Part shown: positions 43,776-52,666 of the stretch, piece by piece
Numbering within the stretch: position 1 is the first letter of the stretch
Layout: the number at the start of each line of letters is the position of its first letter
Assembly (NCBI GenBank): GCA_016714975.1
Contig: JADKBR010000028.1
Location: 1 to 64,000 of the forward strand
Direction of reading: 5' to 3'
From: Candidatus Dechloromonas phosphorivorans
Lineage (GTDB): Bacteria; Pseudomonadota; Gammaproteobacteria; Burkholderiales; Rhodocyclaceae
DNA: 64,000 nt
The notes under the pieces: generated by a model
What the model was told of the DNA's origin: nothing
Seen by the model: the letters and a program-made list of their open reading frames with translations, nothing else
Databases searched by the model: none
Program-made: the position numbers and the translations under genes

Positions 43776-46613
43776 TCAGTACTCGATCGCGCCCAACGCG
43801 GATTCGATCAATGCCTTCTGTTGCTCGTTATGCTTGGCGAGGTAGCCGACTGCCGGCGACGACGACGCCGGACGCCCAACCAGCAGCAACCTCTGCTTGC
43901 TTCCAAGCTGGGTCTCGAGATGGTGACGCGACGCGATCCAGTACCAGGCACCCTGATTGCGCGGCTCTTCCTGGCACCAGACGATTTCGGTCGCTTTCGG
44001 GTACTTGGCCAATTCCTTCTCCAGATGCTCTCTCGGGAAAGGATAGAGTTGCTCGATGCGAACGATGGCCATGGTCGTAATGCTCTTCTCGCGACGGGCA
44101 GCAAGCAGGTCGTAATAAACCTTGCCAGCGCAAAGGATGACACGTGTCACTTTCTTCGCATCAACCTTGTCAACTTCACCAATCACCGTCTGGAACGAAC
44201 CGTTGGCCAGTTCTTCAAGCGACGAACTCGCATCCTTGTGGCGCAGCAGCGACTTGGGCGACATGACAATCAGCGGCTTGCGCTGCATCCTCAATCCCTG
44301 ACGCCGCAGCATATGAAAAACCTGCGCCGCCGTGGTCGGCACACAGACCTCCATGTTCATTTCGGCACAAAGCTGCATGTAACGTTCAAGTCGGGCTGAG
44401 GAGTGCTCCGGCCCCTGGCCTTCGTAGCCATGCGGGAGCAGCATGACCAGACTGCAGGCGCGGCCCCACTTGGCTTCGCCAGAGGCGATGAACTGGTCGA
44501 TGACGACCTGCGCGCCGTTGGCGAAGTCGCCGAACTGGCCTTCCCAGATCACGAGTCCGAACGGATTCGCCGAGGCATAGCCATAGTCGAACGCGAGCAC
44601 GGCTTCTTCGGACAGAACCGAGTCATAGCAATGAAAGCCGGCCTGCTTGTTCTGCAAATGCTTCAGCGGAAAATACGTGCCCTCGTCCCAGTCCTTGCGT
44701 TTCTGATCGTGGAAAGCGGCATGGCGGTGGAAGAAGGTTCCGCGACCGACGTCCTCGCCGGAAATCCGCACAGCATGCCCGGATACCAGCAGCGAGGCGT
44801 ACGCCAGATTCTCGGCCATGCCCCAGTCGACCGGCAGCGTGCCTTCGCCCATCGCCGCACGGTCCTCGACAATCTTCTTGACGCGGGAATGCAGCGCGAA
44901 CCCTTTGGGCAGCGTGGTCAGGCGCTCGGACAGACGCGCAAGTTCGCTCACCGGAACGGTCGTATCGCAGTTCTCGACATACTCCTTGAGCAGGAACGGT
45001 GTCCAGTCAATCACATTCGGATGCATGTAGCCCGCCAGAACCGGGTTGTAGAGCAGTTCGCCCTTGTCCAGGTGTTCGCGATACCGCGCGATCATCTGGT
45101 CGGGGCCGTCCGCCGGCAGGATGCCCTCAGAGATGAGCTTGTCGCCGTAGAGCCTGCGGGTTCCGGGATGCTTGGCGATTATCTTGTACATCAGCGGCTG
45201 GGTGACCATCGGCTCGTCCTGCTCGTTGTGGCCGAGCTTGCGGAAGCAGACGATGTCAACCACAACGTCCTTCTTGAATTTCTGACGAAATTCGATAGCC
45301 AACTGGGTGACCAGCGCTACCGCTTCCGGATCGTCACCGTTGACGTGGAAGATCGGCGCATCGGCCATCTTGAAGATGTCGGTGCAGTAGTGACCGGAAC
45401 GGTAATCACGTGGGTCGCTGGTGGTGAAGCCAATCTGGTTGTTAACCACGATGTGCAAGGTGCCACCCGTACCGTAACCGCGGGTCTGCGCGAAATTCAG
45501 CATTTCCTGATTGACGCCCTGCCCCGCCACTGCCGAGTCGCCATGGACGAGAATCGGCAGGATCTTGCCCTTGCCTTCTTCGCCGCGTCGGACCTGGCGC
45601 GCGTAAACCGACCCTTCGACCACCGGATTGACGATCTCGAGATGTGAAGGATTGAACGACAGGGTCAGGTGGCAGGCACCTCCCGGCGTCGAGACGTCGG
45701 AGGAGAAGCCCAAGTGGTACTTGACGTCGCCAGCGGACAGATCGCTCTTCTTCTTGCCTTCAAATTCGGCAAACAACATGGAAGGCGCCTTGCCCAGCGT
45801 ATTGACCAGCACGTTGAGGCGGCCACGGTGTGCCATGCCGATCACGACTTCGTCGATACCCAGCTTGCCGCCGGCGCGAATTGCTTCGTCCATGGAGACG
45901 ATCAGCGATTCACCGCCTTCCAGAGAGAAGCGCTTCTGACCAACATACCTGGTGTGCAGGTAGCGCTCCAGGGTCTCTGCCGCGGTCAACCGCTCCAGAA
46001 GGCGCTTTTTCTGATCGGCATCGTAGGTCGGACGCGAGCGGATGGTTTCCAGGCGATCCTGCAACCAGCCCTTCTCGTCGTAGTCGGACATGTACATGTA
46101 CTCGACGCCAATCGTCCCGCAGTAGGTCTGTTTGAGCGTTTCGACGATGTCACCAAGCTTGGCCGTTTCCGGCAGTCCTTTCAGTGAACCGACGTTGAAA
46201 CTCTGGTTAAGATCGACATCGGTAAAGCCGTAAAAGGCCAGATCCAGTTCATCAATTCTCGGACGCGGCAAGCGCTTCAGCGGATCCAGATCAGCCCAGC
46301 GCGTGCCAAGCGAACGGTATGCCGTGATCAGTTGGCCAACAGCCGACTGTTTCTTGTTGTCGGAAGCCGGTGCCACCGCAACCGGGCGGAAACCACCATC
46401 CTTGCCGAGTTCGGCAAAGGCAGCGATGACCGGTGCGTGCGCCACGTCATGGGCGACATAGCCGGGCATCTGGGCCAGACGATCGAAATAGTCACGCCAC
46501 TCGTCCGGAACAGACGTCGGATCGTTGAGGTAGTTCTCGTAAAGCTCTTCGACAAAAGGCGCGTTGCCACCAAAGAACATCGTGCTGTCGAATAGCTGGT
46601 TCATCGTAGTCAT
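43776..46613 (-). CDS. sucA: 2-Oxoglutarate dehydrogenase E1
   Basis: A 945-residue thiamine-diphosphate enzyme that decarboxylates 2-oxoglutarate. N-terminal FFGGNAPFVEELYENYLNDP matches the SucA helper segment that docks E2. The ThDP region is seen in EVVIGMAHRGRLNVLVNTLG and FHVNGDDPEAVALVTQLA, and the transketolase-like half in HFHRHAAFHDQK-like and LLPHGYEGQGPEHSSARLER segments. Intact and of normal length. Upstream is gltA, with a 104-base gap. Confidence 0.97.
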   Translation of the reverse strand: MTTMNQLFDSTMFFGGNAPFVEELYENYLNDPTSVPDEWRDYFDRLAQMPGYVAHDVAHAPVIAAFAELGKDGGFRPVAVAPASDNKKQSAVGQLITAYRSLGTRWADLDPLKRLPRPRIDELDLAFYGFTDVDLNQSFNVGSLKGLPETAKLGDIVETLKQTYCGTIGVEYMYMSDYDEKGWLQDRLETIRSRPTYDADQKKRLLERLTAAETLERYLHTRYVGQKRFSLEGGESLIVSMDEAIRAGGKLGIDEVVIGMAHRGRLNVLVNTLGKAPSMLFAEFEGKKKSDLSAGDVKYHLGFSSDVSTPGGACHLTLSFNPSHLEIVNPVVEGSVYARQVRRGEEGKGKILPILVHGDSAVAGQGVNQEMLNFAQTRGYGTGGTLHIVVNNQIGFTTSDPRDYRSGHYCTDIFKMADAPIFHVNGDDPEAVALVTQLAIEFRQKFKKDVVVDIVCFRKLGHNEQDEPMVTQPLMYKIIAKHPGTRRLYGDKLISEGILPADGPDQMIARYREHLDKGELLYNPVLAGYMHPNVIDWTPFLLKEYVENCDTTVPVSELARLSERLTTLPKGFALHSRVKKIVEDRAAMGEGTLPVDWGMAENLAYASLLVSGHAVRISGEDVGRGTFFHRHAAFHDQKRKDWDEGTYFPLKHLQNKQAGFHCYDSVLSEEAVLAFDYGYASANPFGLVIWEGQFGDFANGAQVVIDQFIASGEAKWGRACSLVMLLPHGYEGQGPEHSSARLERYMQLCAEMNMEVCVPTTAAQVFHMLRRQGLRMQRKPLIVMSPKSLLRHKDASSSLEELANGSFQTVIGEVDKVDAKKVTRVILCAGKVYYDLLAARREKSITTMAIVRIEQLYPFPREHLEKELAKYPKATEIVWCQEEPRNQGAWYWIASRHHLETQLGSKQRLLLVGRPASSSPAVGYLAKHNEQQKALIESALGAIEY

Positions 46614-46717
46614 AGGCGATCACCCCAAGGATGTTTCGTTTCTCCGTGGCGGCGTTTGCCTTACCACAAAGCGCAACGATTAAAAAGGCGGCCATCCGGC
46701 CGCCCTCACTTCAAATA

Positions 46718-48014
46718 TCAGCCGCGCTGGGCCAGCGGCACGACGTCGCGTTTGGCGGCACCGATGTAGAGCTGACGCGGACGGCCGATCTTGTATTCCG
46801 GATCGGTGATCATTTCTTCCCACTGCGTCATCCAGCCGACGGTGCGCGCCAGCGCGAAGATGCAGGTGAACATCTCAGTCGGAATGCCGATCGCCTTCTG
46901 CACGATGCCGGAATAGAAGTCGACGTTCGGGTAGAGCTTCTTCTCGACGAAGTAGTCGTCTTCCAGGGCGATCTTTTCCAGTTCCATGGCGAGCTTGAAC
47001 AGACGGTCGTTCTGCAGGCCAAGTTCGCTCAGCACCTCACCGCAGACCTTGCGCATCAGCTTGGCGCGCGGGTCGAAGTTCTTGTACGCGGTGGCCGAAG
47101 CCCATCAGCTTGAACGAGTCATTCTTGTCCTTGGCACGCTTGATGTATTCGCCGACACGGGAAACGTCACCGATCTCTTCCAGCATCTCCAGGCAGGCTT
47201 CGTTGGCGCCACCGTGCGCCGGGCCCCACAGGCAGGCGATGCCGGCGGCGATGCAGGCGAACGGGTTGGCGCCGGACGAGCCGGCGAGACGCACCGTCGA
47301 GGTCGAGGCGTTCTGCTCGTGATCGGCATGCAGCGTGAAGATGGTATCCAGGGCATTGACCAGCACCGGGTTCGGCTTGTACTTCTCGCACGGCGTGCCG
47401 AACATCAGGCGCATGAAGTTGGCGGTGTAGTCCAGATCGTTGTCCGGATACATGAACGGCGCGCCGGTGTTGTATTTGTAGGCCATGGCGACGATCGTCG
47501 GCAACTTGGCGACGAGACGGTTGAAGCTGATGTTGCGATGCTCGGTGTCGGAGAAGTCGGTCACGTCGTGGTAGAAGGCGGACAATGCACCGACGACACC
47601 GACCATGACGGCCATCGGGTGGGCGTCGCGCCGGAAGCCCGAGTAGAACTTGGTGAGTTGCTCGTGCACCATGGTGTGCTGCTTGATCGTATTTTCGAAA
47701 TCAAACTTCTGCTTGGCATTCGGCAGTTCACCGTTCTTCAGCAGATAGGTGACTTCGAGAAAATTGCAGTTTTCGGCGAGCTGCTCGATCGGGTAGCCGC
47801 GATAGAGCAGTTGGCCGACGTCGCCGTCAATGAAGGTGATTCGCGACTTGCAGCTGGCGGTGGACAGGAACCCGGAGTCGTAGGTGAACAGCCCGGTCTT
47901 GGCCCCCAGCGTCCGGATGTCGACGCAGTCGTTGCCGTGCGTCGGGGTCATGATCGGAAAGTCGACAGGAGCCATCCCGTCAATGGTCAAAGTTGCCTTG
48001 CGTGCGGTCGTCAT
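46718..48014 (-). pseudogene. gltA: Citrate synthase GltA, one frameshift
   Basis: Type II citrate synthase, which condenses oxaloacetate and acetyl-CoA. The first 325 codons (MTTARKATLTIDG, FTYDSGFLSTASCKS, LHADHEQNASTSTVRLAGSS) are intact with the active-site His in LHADHEQN. In the conserved GFGHRVYKNFDPRA motif the DNA reads GFGHR then G-TAC-AAG: two bases of the Val codon appear to be missing at about 47087. The rest (MRKVCGEVL to VGWMTQWEEMI and the C terminus PLAQRG) is intact in the next frame. The catalytic Asp of the DPRA segment is beyond the break. A real loss would disable the TCA cycle, so a sequence error is likely. Confidence 0.93.
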
Positions 48015-48094
48015 GGTGTCATCTCTCAACAGGTTTGGTTATCACAGCATTGCAAAAAATGGTCAACATTCGGAAACTAAAATGCCAACCTTAC

Positions 48095-48340
48095 TCAACA
48101 CTTACGCAACATGGCCACAATCGGCTCCAATCGTCGATCACTACACTCCGACTGACCACTGATCAGGTGCCAGAGATCATGATCCTCCATGTCTACAAGC
48201 TCCACGAACAACTGCTGCTCCTCTTCGTTCAGTTCCCTGAATTGCCCATCGAGAAAGCGTGTCAGCGCAATGTCGACCTCCAGCAAGCCACGGCGAACAC
48301 AGCGCCAGCGCAGACGTTCGTAGTCCTCTCTTTGCATCAC
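48095..48340 (-). CDS. sdhE: SdhE, FAD assembly factor for succinate dehydrogenase
   Basis: An 81-residue helical protein with the SdhE signature RRGLLEVDIAL (RGxxE motif) near residue 16 and NEEEQQLFVELVDMEDHDLW. SdhE promotes covalent attachment of FAD to SdhA. Its start overlaps the sdhB stop by 4 bases, so it is translated with the enzyme it matures. Confidence 0.93.
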   Translation of the reverse strand: MMQREDYERLRWRCVRRGLLEVDIALTRFLDGQFRELNEEEQQLFVELVDMEDHDLWHLISGQSECSDRRLEPIVAMLRKC

Positions 48341-49047
48341 ACTGCGCGACGGACCATCATGTCCTTGATCTTGCCAATCGCCTTGGTCGGATTCAGACCC
48401 TTCGGACAGACGTCAACGCAGTTCATGATGGAGTGGCAACGGAACAGACGATAGGGATCTTCGAGGTTGTCAAGACGCTCGCTGGTCGCCTGGTCACGGG
48501 TATCGGCGAGGAAGCGGTAGGCAGCCAGCAGGCCGGCCGGGCCGACGAACTTGTCCGGGTTCCACCAGAACGATGGGCAAGCCGTTGAGCAGCAGGCGCA
48601 CAGGATGCACTCGTAGAGGCCGTTCAGTTCTTCGCGGTCTTCCGGCGACTGCAGCCGTTCGCGTTCGGGCGGCGGATCGTTGTTGATCAGGTAGGGCTTG
48701 ATCGAGTGGTACTGCTTGAAGAACTGGGTCATGTCGACGATCAGGTCGCGGATGACCGGCAGGCCGGGCAGCGGGCGCAGGACGATGGGCTGCTTGAGCA
48801 AGTCGATGTCGGCCAGGCAGGCCAGGCCGTTCTTGCCGTTGATGTTCATCGCATCGGAACCGCAAATCCCTTCACGGCAGGAGCGACGATACGAGATGGC
48901 ATCGTCCTTCGCCTTGAGTTTGGTCAATGCATCCAGCAACTTGCGATCGGTCGGCTCAAGGTCAACCGAGATGCTCTGCATGTAAGGCGCATCGTCCTTG
49001 TCCGGATCGTAGCGATAAATGCTGAATTGAATGGTGCGTTTGCTCAT
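48337..49047 (-). CDS. sdhB: Succinate dehydrogenase iron-sulfur subunit
   Basis: A 236-residue subunit carrying three iron-sulfur clusters: the 2Fe-2S motif CREGICGSDAMN and later Cys in the plant-ferredoxin domain, then CILCACCSTACPSFWW and CVDVCPKGLNP for the 4Fe-4S and 3Fe-4S clusters. It passes electrons from SdhA to ubiquinone at the membrane. It lies 12 bases after sdhA. Confidence 0.97.
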   Translation of the reverse strand: MSKRTIQFSIYRYDPDKDDAPYMQSISVDLEPTDRKLLDALTKLKAKDDAISYRRSCREGICGSDAMNINGKNGLACLADIDLLKQPIVLRPLPGLPVIRDLIVDMTQFFKQYHSIKPYLINNDPPPERERLQSPEDREELNGLYECILCACCSTACPSFWWNPDKFVGPAGLLAAYRFLADTRDQATSERLDNLEDPYRLFRCHSIMNCVDVCPKGLNPTKAIGKIKDMMVRRAV

Positions 49048-49059
49048 GCTGGACTCCGA

Positions 49060-50847
49060 TTAGTACGAGCGCGTCTTGAGCGCAATGGCTTCGACGGACA
49101 GGGGCTTCATATTGACCGGCTTATAGACGAGCTTGTTTCCTCCCTGCGAGAAGAACAATGTGTGCTTGTGCCACTCCGCATCGTTACGGCCGTTCGGGAA
49201 TTCCGGCGTATCCGGCGCATCGTCGCGGACGTGCGCGCCCCGGGATTCCTTGCGCGCCTCGGCGGAGATCATCGTCGCCTTGGCCACCTCGATCAGGTTT
49301 TCCAGTTCGAGCGCTTCGACCCGGGCAGTGTTCCATGCTTGGGACTTGTCCTTGATCTCCAGTTCTTTCCCCGCTTTCTCGATTTCGAGAATGTTCTCGA
49401 CACCTTTCTTGAGCATTTCGCCAAAACGGAATACGCCGGCATGGTCCTGCATGCAGCGGCGCATGGCAAGGCTGGTCTCGTAAACGCTGGCCCCTCCCTT
49501 GCGGTTATCGAGCGCGCTGATACGGCCCAGCGACTTGTCGGCGGCCCCCTTGGGCAGATCACGGTGGGCCTTGCCGCTGTTCAGATCCTGCACGGCAGAA
49601 TCGCCTGCCGACTTGCCGAAGACCAGCAGGTCGAGCAGCGAATTGGTGCCGAGGCGGTTGGCGCCGTGCACCGAGGCACAACCGCACTCACCCGCCGCAT
49701 AGAAGCCCGGCACCACGGCGGAAAGATCGTCACCCCGAGGAGCGATGACCCGACCCGTAAAGTTTGTCGGGATCCCGCCCATTTGATAGTGGGCGGTCGG
49801 AACGACCGGCAACGGCTCCTTGATGCAATCCACGCCCGCGAACTGTATGCCAATTTCACGAATGCCCGGCAGACGCTTCATGATGGTGGCGGGGTCGAGG
49901 TGGGTGATATCCAGGAGGATGTAATCCTTATTCAGACCACAACCACGACCTTCCTTGATTTCGGTGGCCATGGCGCGCGATACGACGTCACGCGAAGCCA
50001 GATCCTTGGCGTTCGGCGCGTAGCGCTCCATGAAGCGTTCCTTGCTGCTGTTGCGCAGGATGCCGCCTTCGCCGCGCACGCCTTCGGTAATCAGCACGCC
50101 GGCGCCGGCAACGCCGGTCGGGTGGAACTGCCAGAATTCCATGTCTTCGAGCGGAATGCCGGCGCGTGCCGCCATTCCAAGCCCGTCACCGGTATTGATG
50201 AAGGCATTGGTCGAGGAGTAGAAAATGCGGCCGGCACCGCCAGTCGCGAAAATGGTGGCGCGCGAATGGAAGATCACGATCTGCCCGGTTTCCATTTCCA
50301 TCGCCGTGACGCCAAGGACATGGCCTTCGGCGTCGCGGATCAGGTCCAGCGCCATCCATTCGACGAAGAACTGCGTGTTTGCCTTGACGTTGCGCTGATA
50401 GAGCGCATGCAGCATCGCATGGCCGGTACGGTCAGCGGCAGCGCAGGAGCGACGCACCGGCTTTTCGCCGAAATTGGACATGTGACCGCCGAATGGCCGT
50501 TGATAGATCTTGCCGTTGTCGGTGCGATCAAAGGGCATGCCGTAGTGCTCGAGTTCGACCACCACTTCATTGGCTGCCTTGCACATGAATTCAATCGAAT
50601 CCTGGTCACCGAGCCAATCGGACCCCTTGATGGTGTCGTACATGTGCCAGTGCCAGTGGTCTTCCTCGGAGTTGCCGAGAGAGGCGGCGACACCACCCTG
50701 TGCCGCAACGGTGTGCGAGCGCGTCGGGAAAACCTTGGACAACACGGCTGTCTTCAGGCCGGCTTCGGACAACTGAACCGCGGAACGCAGGCCGGCTCCA
50801 CCGGCACCAACGATCACCGCATCGAACTTCAGAACAGGAATACTCAC
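49060..50847 (-). CDS. sdhA: Succinate dehydrogenase flavoprotein subunit
   Basis: A 595-residue flavoprotein oxidising succinate to fumarate. N-terminal FDAVIVGAGGAGLRSAVQLS binds FAD, SHTVAAQGG holds the His that binds FAD covalently, and HPTGVAGAGVLITEGVRGEGG and GCASVHGANRLGTNSLLDLL are active-site regions. The GTG at 50847 is chosen: GGAG lies 9 bases upstream, and MSIPVLKFDAVIVG matches betaproteobacterial SdhA. An in-frame ATG 33 bases upstream would lie inside sdhD. Confidence 0.96.
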   Translation of the reverse strand: MSIPVLKFDAVIVGAGGAGLRSAVQLSEAGLKTAVLSKVFPTRSHTVAAQGGVAASLGNSEEDHWHWHMYDTIKGSDWLGDQDSIEFMCKAANEVVVELEHYGMPFDRTDNGKIYQRPFGGHMSNFGEKPVRRSCAAADRTGHAMLHALYQRNVKANTQFFVEWMALDLIRDAEGHVLGVTAMEMETGQIVIFHSRATIFATGGAGRIFYSSTNAFINTGDGLGMAARAGIPLEDMEFWQFHPTGVAGAGVLITEGVRGEGGILRNSSKERFMERYAPNAKDLASRDVVSRAMATEIKEGRGCGLNKDYILLDITHLDPATIMKRLPGIREIGIQFAGVDCIKEPLPVVPTAHYQMGGIPTNFTGRVIAPRGDDLSAVVPGFYAAGECGCASVHGANRLGTNSLLDLLVFGKSAGDSAVQDLNSGKAHRDLPKGAADKSLGRISALDNRKGGASVYETSLAMRRCMQDHAGVFRFGEMLKKGVENILEIEKAGKELEIKDKSQAWNTARVEALELENLIEVAKATMISAEARKESRGAHVRDDAPDTPEFPNGRNDAEWHKHTLFFSQGGNKLVYKPVNMKPLSVEAIALKTRSY

Positions 50848-50849
50848 GC

Positions 50850-51197
50850 TTACAGCCTCCAGAGAATCGCAGCAGCCCACGCGGTGTAGCCAACCAGTAC
50901 GGTCGCGGTCAGCACATGCAGTGTCAGACGCAAGCCGGTCGGCTTGACATAGTCCATCCAGATGTCACGCACGCCGATCCAGGCGTGGTAGAAGAGGCTG
51001 ACGAAGAAGAGGAAGGTCAGGAACTTGATCAGGCCATTGGCGAAAACACCCTGCCACGCCTCGAAGGTGCCGGGGCGAACAGCCAGCAGAACCATCCCAA
51101 TCAGGACCGAGTAAACCGCCATGATGATGGCCGTCGCGCGCTGGGCAATCCAGTCCTTGAGCCCATAATGGGCACCGACAACAGTACGGTTGATCAC
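50850..51197 (-). CDS. sdhD: Succinate dehydrogenase membrane anchor SdhD
   Basis: A 115-residue membrane protein from a GTG at 51197, giving MINRTVVGAHYGLKDWIAQR, then three hydrophobic helices (AIIMAVYSVLIGMVLLAV, FLTFLFFVSLFYHAWIGV, LHVLTATVLVGYTAWAAAIL). The second helix carries the His in FYHAWIG that ligates heme b. It overlaps the sdhC stop by 4 bases (GTGA). The longer ORF upstream of the GTG reads through sdhC out of frame and is not coding. Confidence 0.92.
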   Translation of the reverse strand: MINRTVVGAHYGLKDWIAQRATAIIMAVYSVLIGMVLLAVRPGTFEAWQGVFANGLIKFLTFLFFVSLFYHAWIGVRDIWMDYVKPTGLRLTLHVLTATVLVGYTAWAAAILWRL

Positions 51198-51589
51198 AGC
51201 AGAACCCCCCACAGGATCACAGTCAGCAGAATACTGACGGCAAGAACCGCGACCGCCGACTTGCGAGCAGCCTCCTTCTCGATGCCGATGTGTAGATCGA
51301 GCAGCAGGAAACGGATTCCGGCGCAGAAGTGATGAACAAAGGCCCACAGCAGGCCCGCCAGGACCACTTTCACTGGCAGCATGCCAGCGATGGATATGAA
51401 CATGGCAAAGTTTTCTGCAGAGCTCAGACTGGCGGAAAAAAGCCAGAGCAGCAACGGGAAACAGATGAACATTCCGGCACCGCTTACGCGATGAAGAATT
51501 GACACCTTGCCTGCTAGCGGCAACTGGATTGTGGTCAAGTCCAAATTCTTTGGACGTTTCTTGATGGTCAGCTCTGCCATGAACGTCAT
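51194..51589 (-). CDS. sdhC: Succinate dehydrogenase cytochrome b556 subunit SdhC
   Basis: A 131-residue protein with three hydrophobic helices. The family signature is KRPKNLDLTTIQLPLAGKVS, then SILHRVSGAGMFICFPLLLW, and LLWAFVHHFCAGIRFLLLD with the heme-ligating His. It forms the quinone site with SdhD. It is first of the sdhCDAB-sdhE run, 126 bases after the gntR gene, with a candidate GntR-related repeat in the gap. Confidence 0.94.
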   Translation of the reverse strand: MTFMAELTIKKRPKNLDLTTIQLPLAGKVSILHRVSGAGMFICFPLLLWLFSASLSSAENFAMFISIAGMLPVKVVLAGLLWAFVHHFCAGIRFLLLDLHIGIEKEAARKSAVAVLAVSILLTVILWGVLL

Positions 51590-51626
51590 CCCTCGCGAAA
51601 AATGCGGTTCTTCCGCTATTACGTGG

Positions 51627-51643
51627 TCTTAGAAGAACTAAGA
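51627..51643. promoter_or_regulatory. Inverted repeat upstream of sdhC, candidate GntR operator
   Basis: Perfect 6-base arms TCTTAG (51627-51632) and CTAAGA (51638-51643) are separated by 5 bases. The half-site TCTTA is the same as in the 16-bp palindrome between gntR and mdh, though the spacing differs. It lies 38 bases upstream of the sdhC start, where a repressor could act. This is a sequence resemblance only. Confidence 0.4.
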
Positions 51644-51715
51644 TTATACATTCGAATTCGGCGAGAACACGGCGATCCAAGCATTTTACGGCATGTGCAT
51701 TAATGGCAAACCGTG

Positions 51716-52471
51716 TCAGCCAAGATCATTGCGGTAATGTTGTCGATCGGTGCGATAGAGGCCGCGCCGCCATTCGACCGGCTTGTTGCCGTAGGTATAG
51801 GCGGTGCGCTCGACCAGCAGCAACGGCACCCCGGGTTGCACACCGAGAAGCCCCGCGCTGTAGGGGTCGGCCGCCACTGCCCTCAAGTGTTCTGCGGCAT
51901 GGATCATGCGCACCCCATAGTCGTTCTCGAACAGACTATAGAGCGAGCGATCCCCACCGCTGAGACTCTCGAGCGTCAGACCAGCGAAAAGTTCGGTGAC
52001 CAGATGGATCTGATCGAAAACCACCGTCTCGCCGTTGAAGCGCAGCAACCGCTCGACATAAACGACGAGATCGCCGGCGGCTATTCCAAGCGCTGCAGCA
52101 GCGTCTTCACCTGCTTCTCTGGTTGCACAAGACAGCGGGAAACTGACTGCATGCGGGTGACTGCCGTCGTCGGGCACAAGTCGCAGGAACCGGAAGAAGG
52201 AACGTGGGTCGTCGTGGCTGGCGACGAAAGTTCCCTTTCCCTGACGGCGAACCAGCAGATTTTCCGCCGCCATCTCGTCAATCGCCTTGCGCACCGTTCC
52301 CTGACTCACATTGAACCGCGCCGCCAGTTCGCCTTCGCTGGGTATTGCATCACCCGGATGCCACTCGCCGGCCTCCAGACTGCGGATCATGAACTCCTTG
52401 ATCTGCCTGTATAAGGGACTGAAAGTCGGCGCGGCGATGCGGAAGGAAGAACGGGAAGAGTCGCGATTCAT
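51716..52471 (-). CDS. GntR/HutC-family transcriptional regulator
   Basis: A 251-residue protein starting MNRDSSRSSFRIAAPTFS. The N-terminal winged helix is LYRQIKEFMIRSLEAGEWHP through GELAARFNVSQGTVRKAIDE and VRRQGKGTFVA. The C-terminal UTRA effector domain contains VVYVERLLRFNGETVVFDQ and VPLLLVERTAYTYGNKPVEW. HutC-type members bind small metabolites and release DNA. Divergent from mdh and just upstream of sdhC on its own strand, it is well placed to control the TCA genes. The start is the second in-frame ATG, 18 bases inside the longest ORF. Confidence 0.92.
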   Translation of the reverse strand: MNRDSSRSSFRIAAPTFSPLYRQIKEFMIRSLEAGEWHPGDAIPSEGELAARFNVSQGTVRKAIDEMAAENLLVRRQGKGTFVASHDDPRSFFRFLRLVPDDGSHPHAVSFPLSCATREAGEDAAAALGIAAGDLVVYVERLLRFNGETVVFDQIHLVTELFAGLTLESLSGGDRSLYSLFENDYGVRMIHAAEHLRAVAADPYSAGLLGVQPGVPLLLVERTAYTYGNKPVEWRRGLYRTDRQHYRNDLG

Positions 52472-52516
52472 GGCGGGAAATTTCAGCACATTTCACGCCG
52501 GTCGTCCACGAATAGT

Positions 52517-52532
52517 TGTCTTATATAAGACA
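52517..52532. promoter_or_regulatory. Perfect 16-bp palindrome between gntR and mdh, likely GntR operator
   Basis: TGTCTTATATAAGACA is a perfect palindrome of two 8-base arms with no spacer, 45 bases upstream of the gntR start and 134 before mdh. Its GT...TA...TA...AC form fits operators of HutC-type GntR proteins. It is AT-rich in a GC-rich genome, which makes chance occurrence less likely. Autoregulation of gntR with control of mdh is the inference. Confidence 0.6.
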
Positions 52533-52666
52533 CATGATGAATTGACAGTCCGGACCTTAGCTTCTAACATCTTTCTTCTGTCGCGCCTGCTCCAAATGGA
52601 AACAATTCGATGCAGGCATGCAGATCCGAACACCTTCCACCACGCAGTTTCAATCAGGAGCGAAAC

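Noticed and set aside
47037..47100. Programmed frameshifting in gltA
   Set aside because: There is no slippery heptamer or downstream pseudoknot-like structure at the site, and two bases are plainly missing from a conserved codon. Citrate synthases are not known to use recoding.
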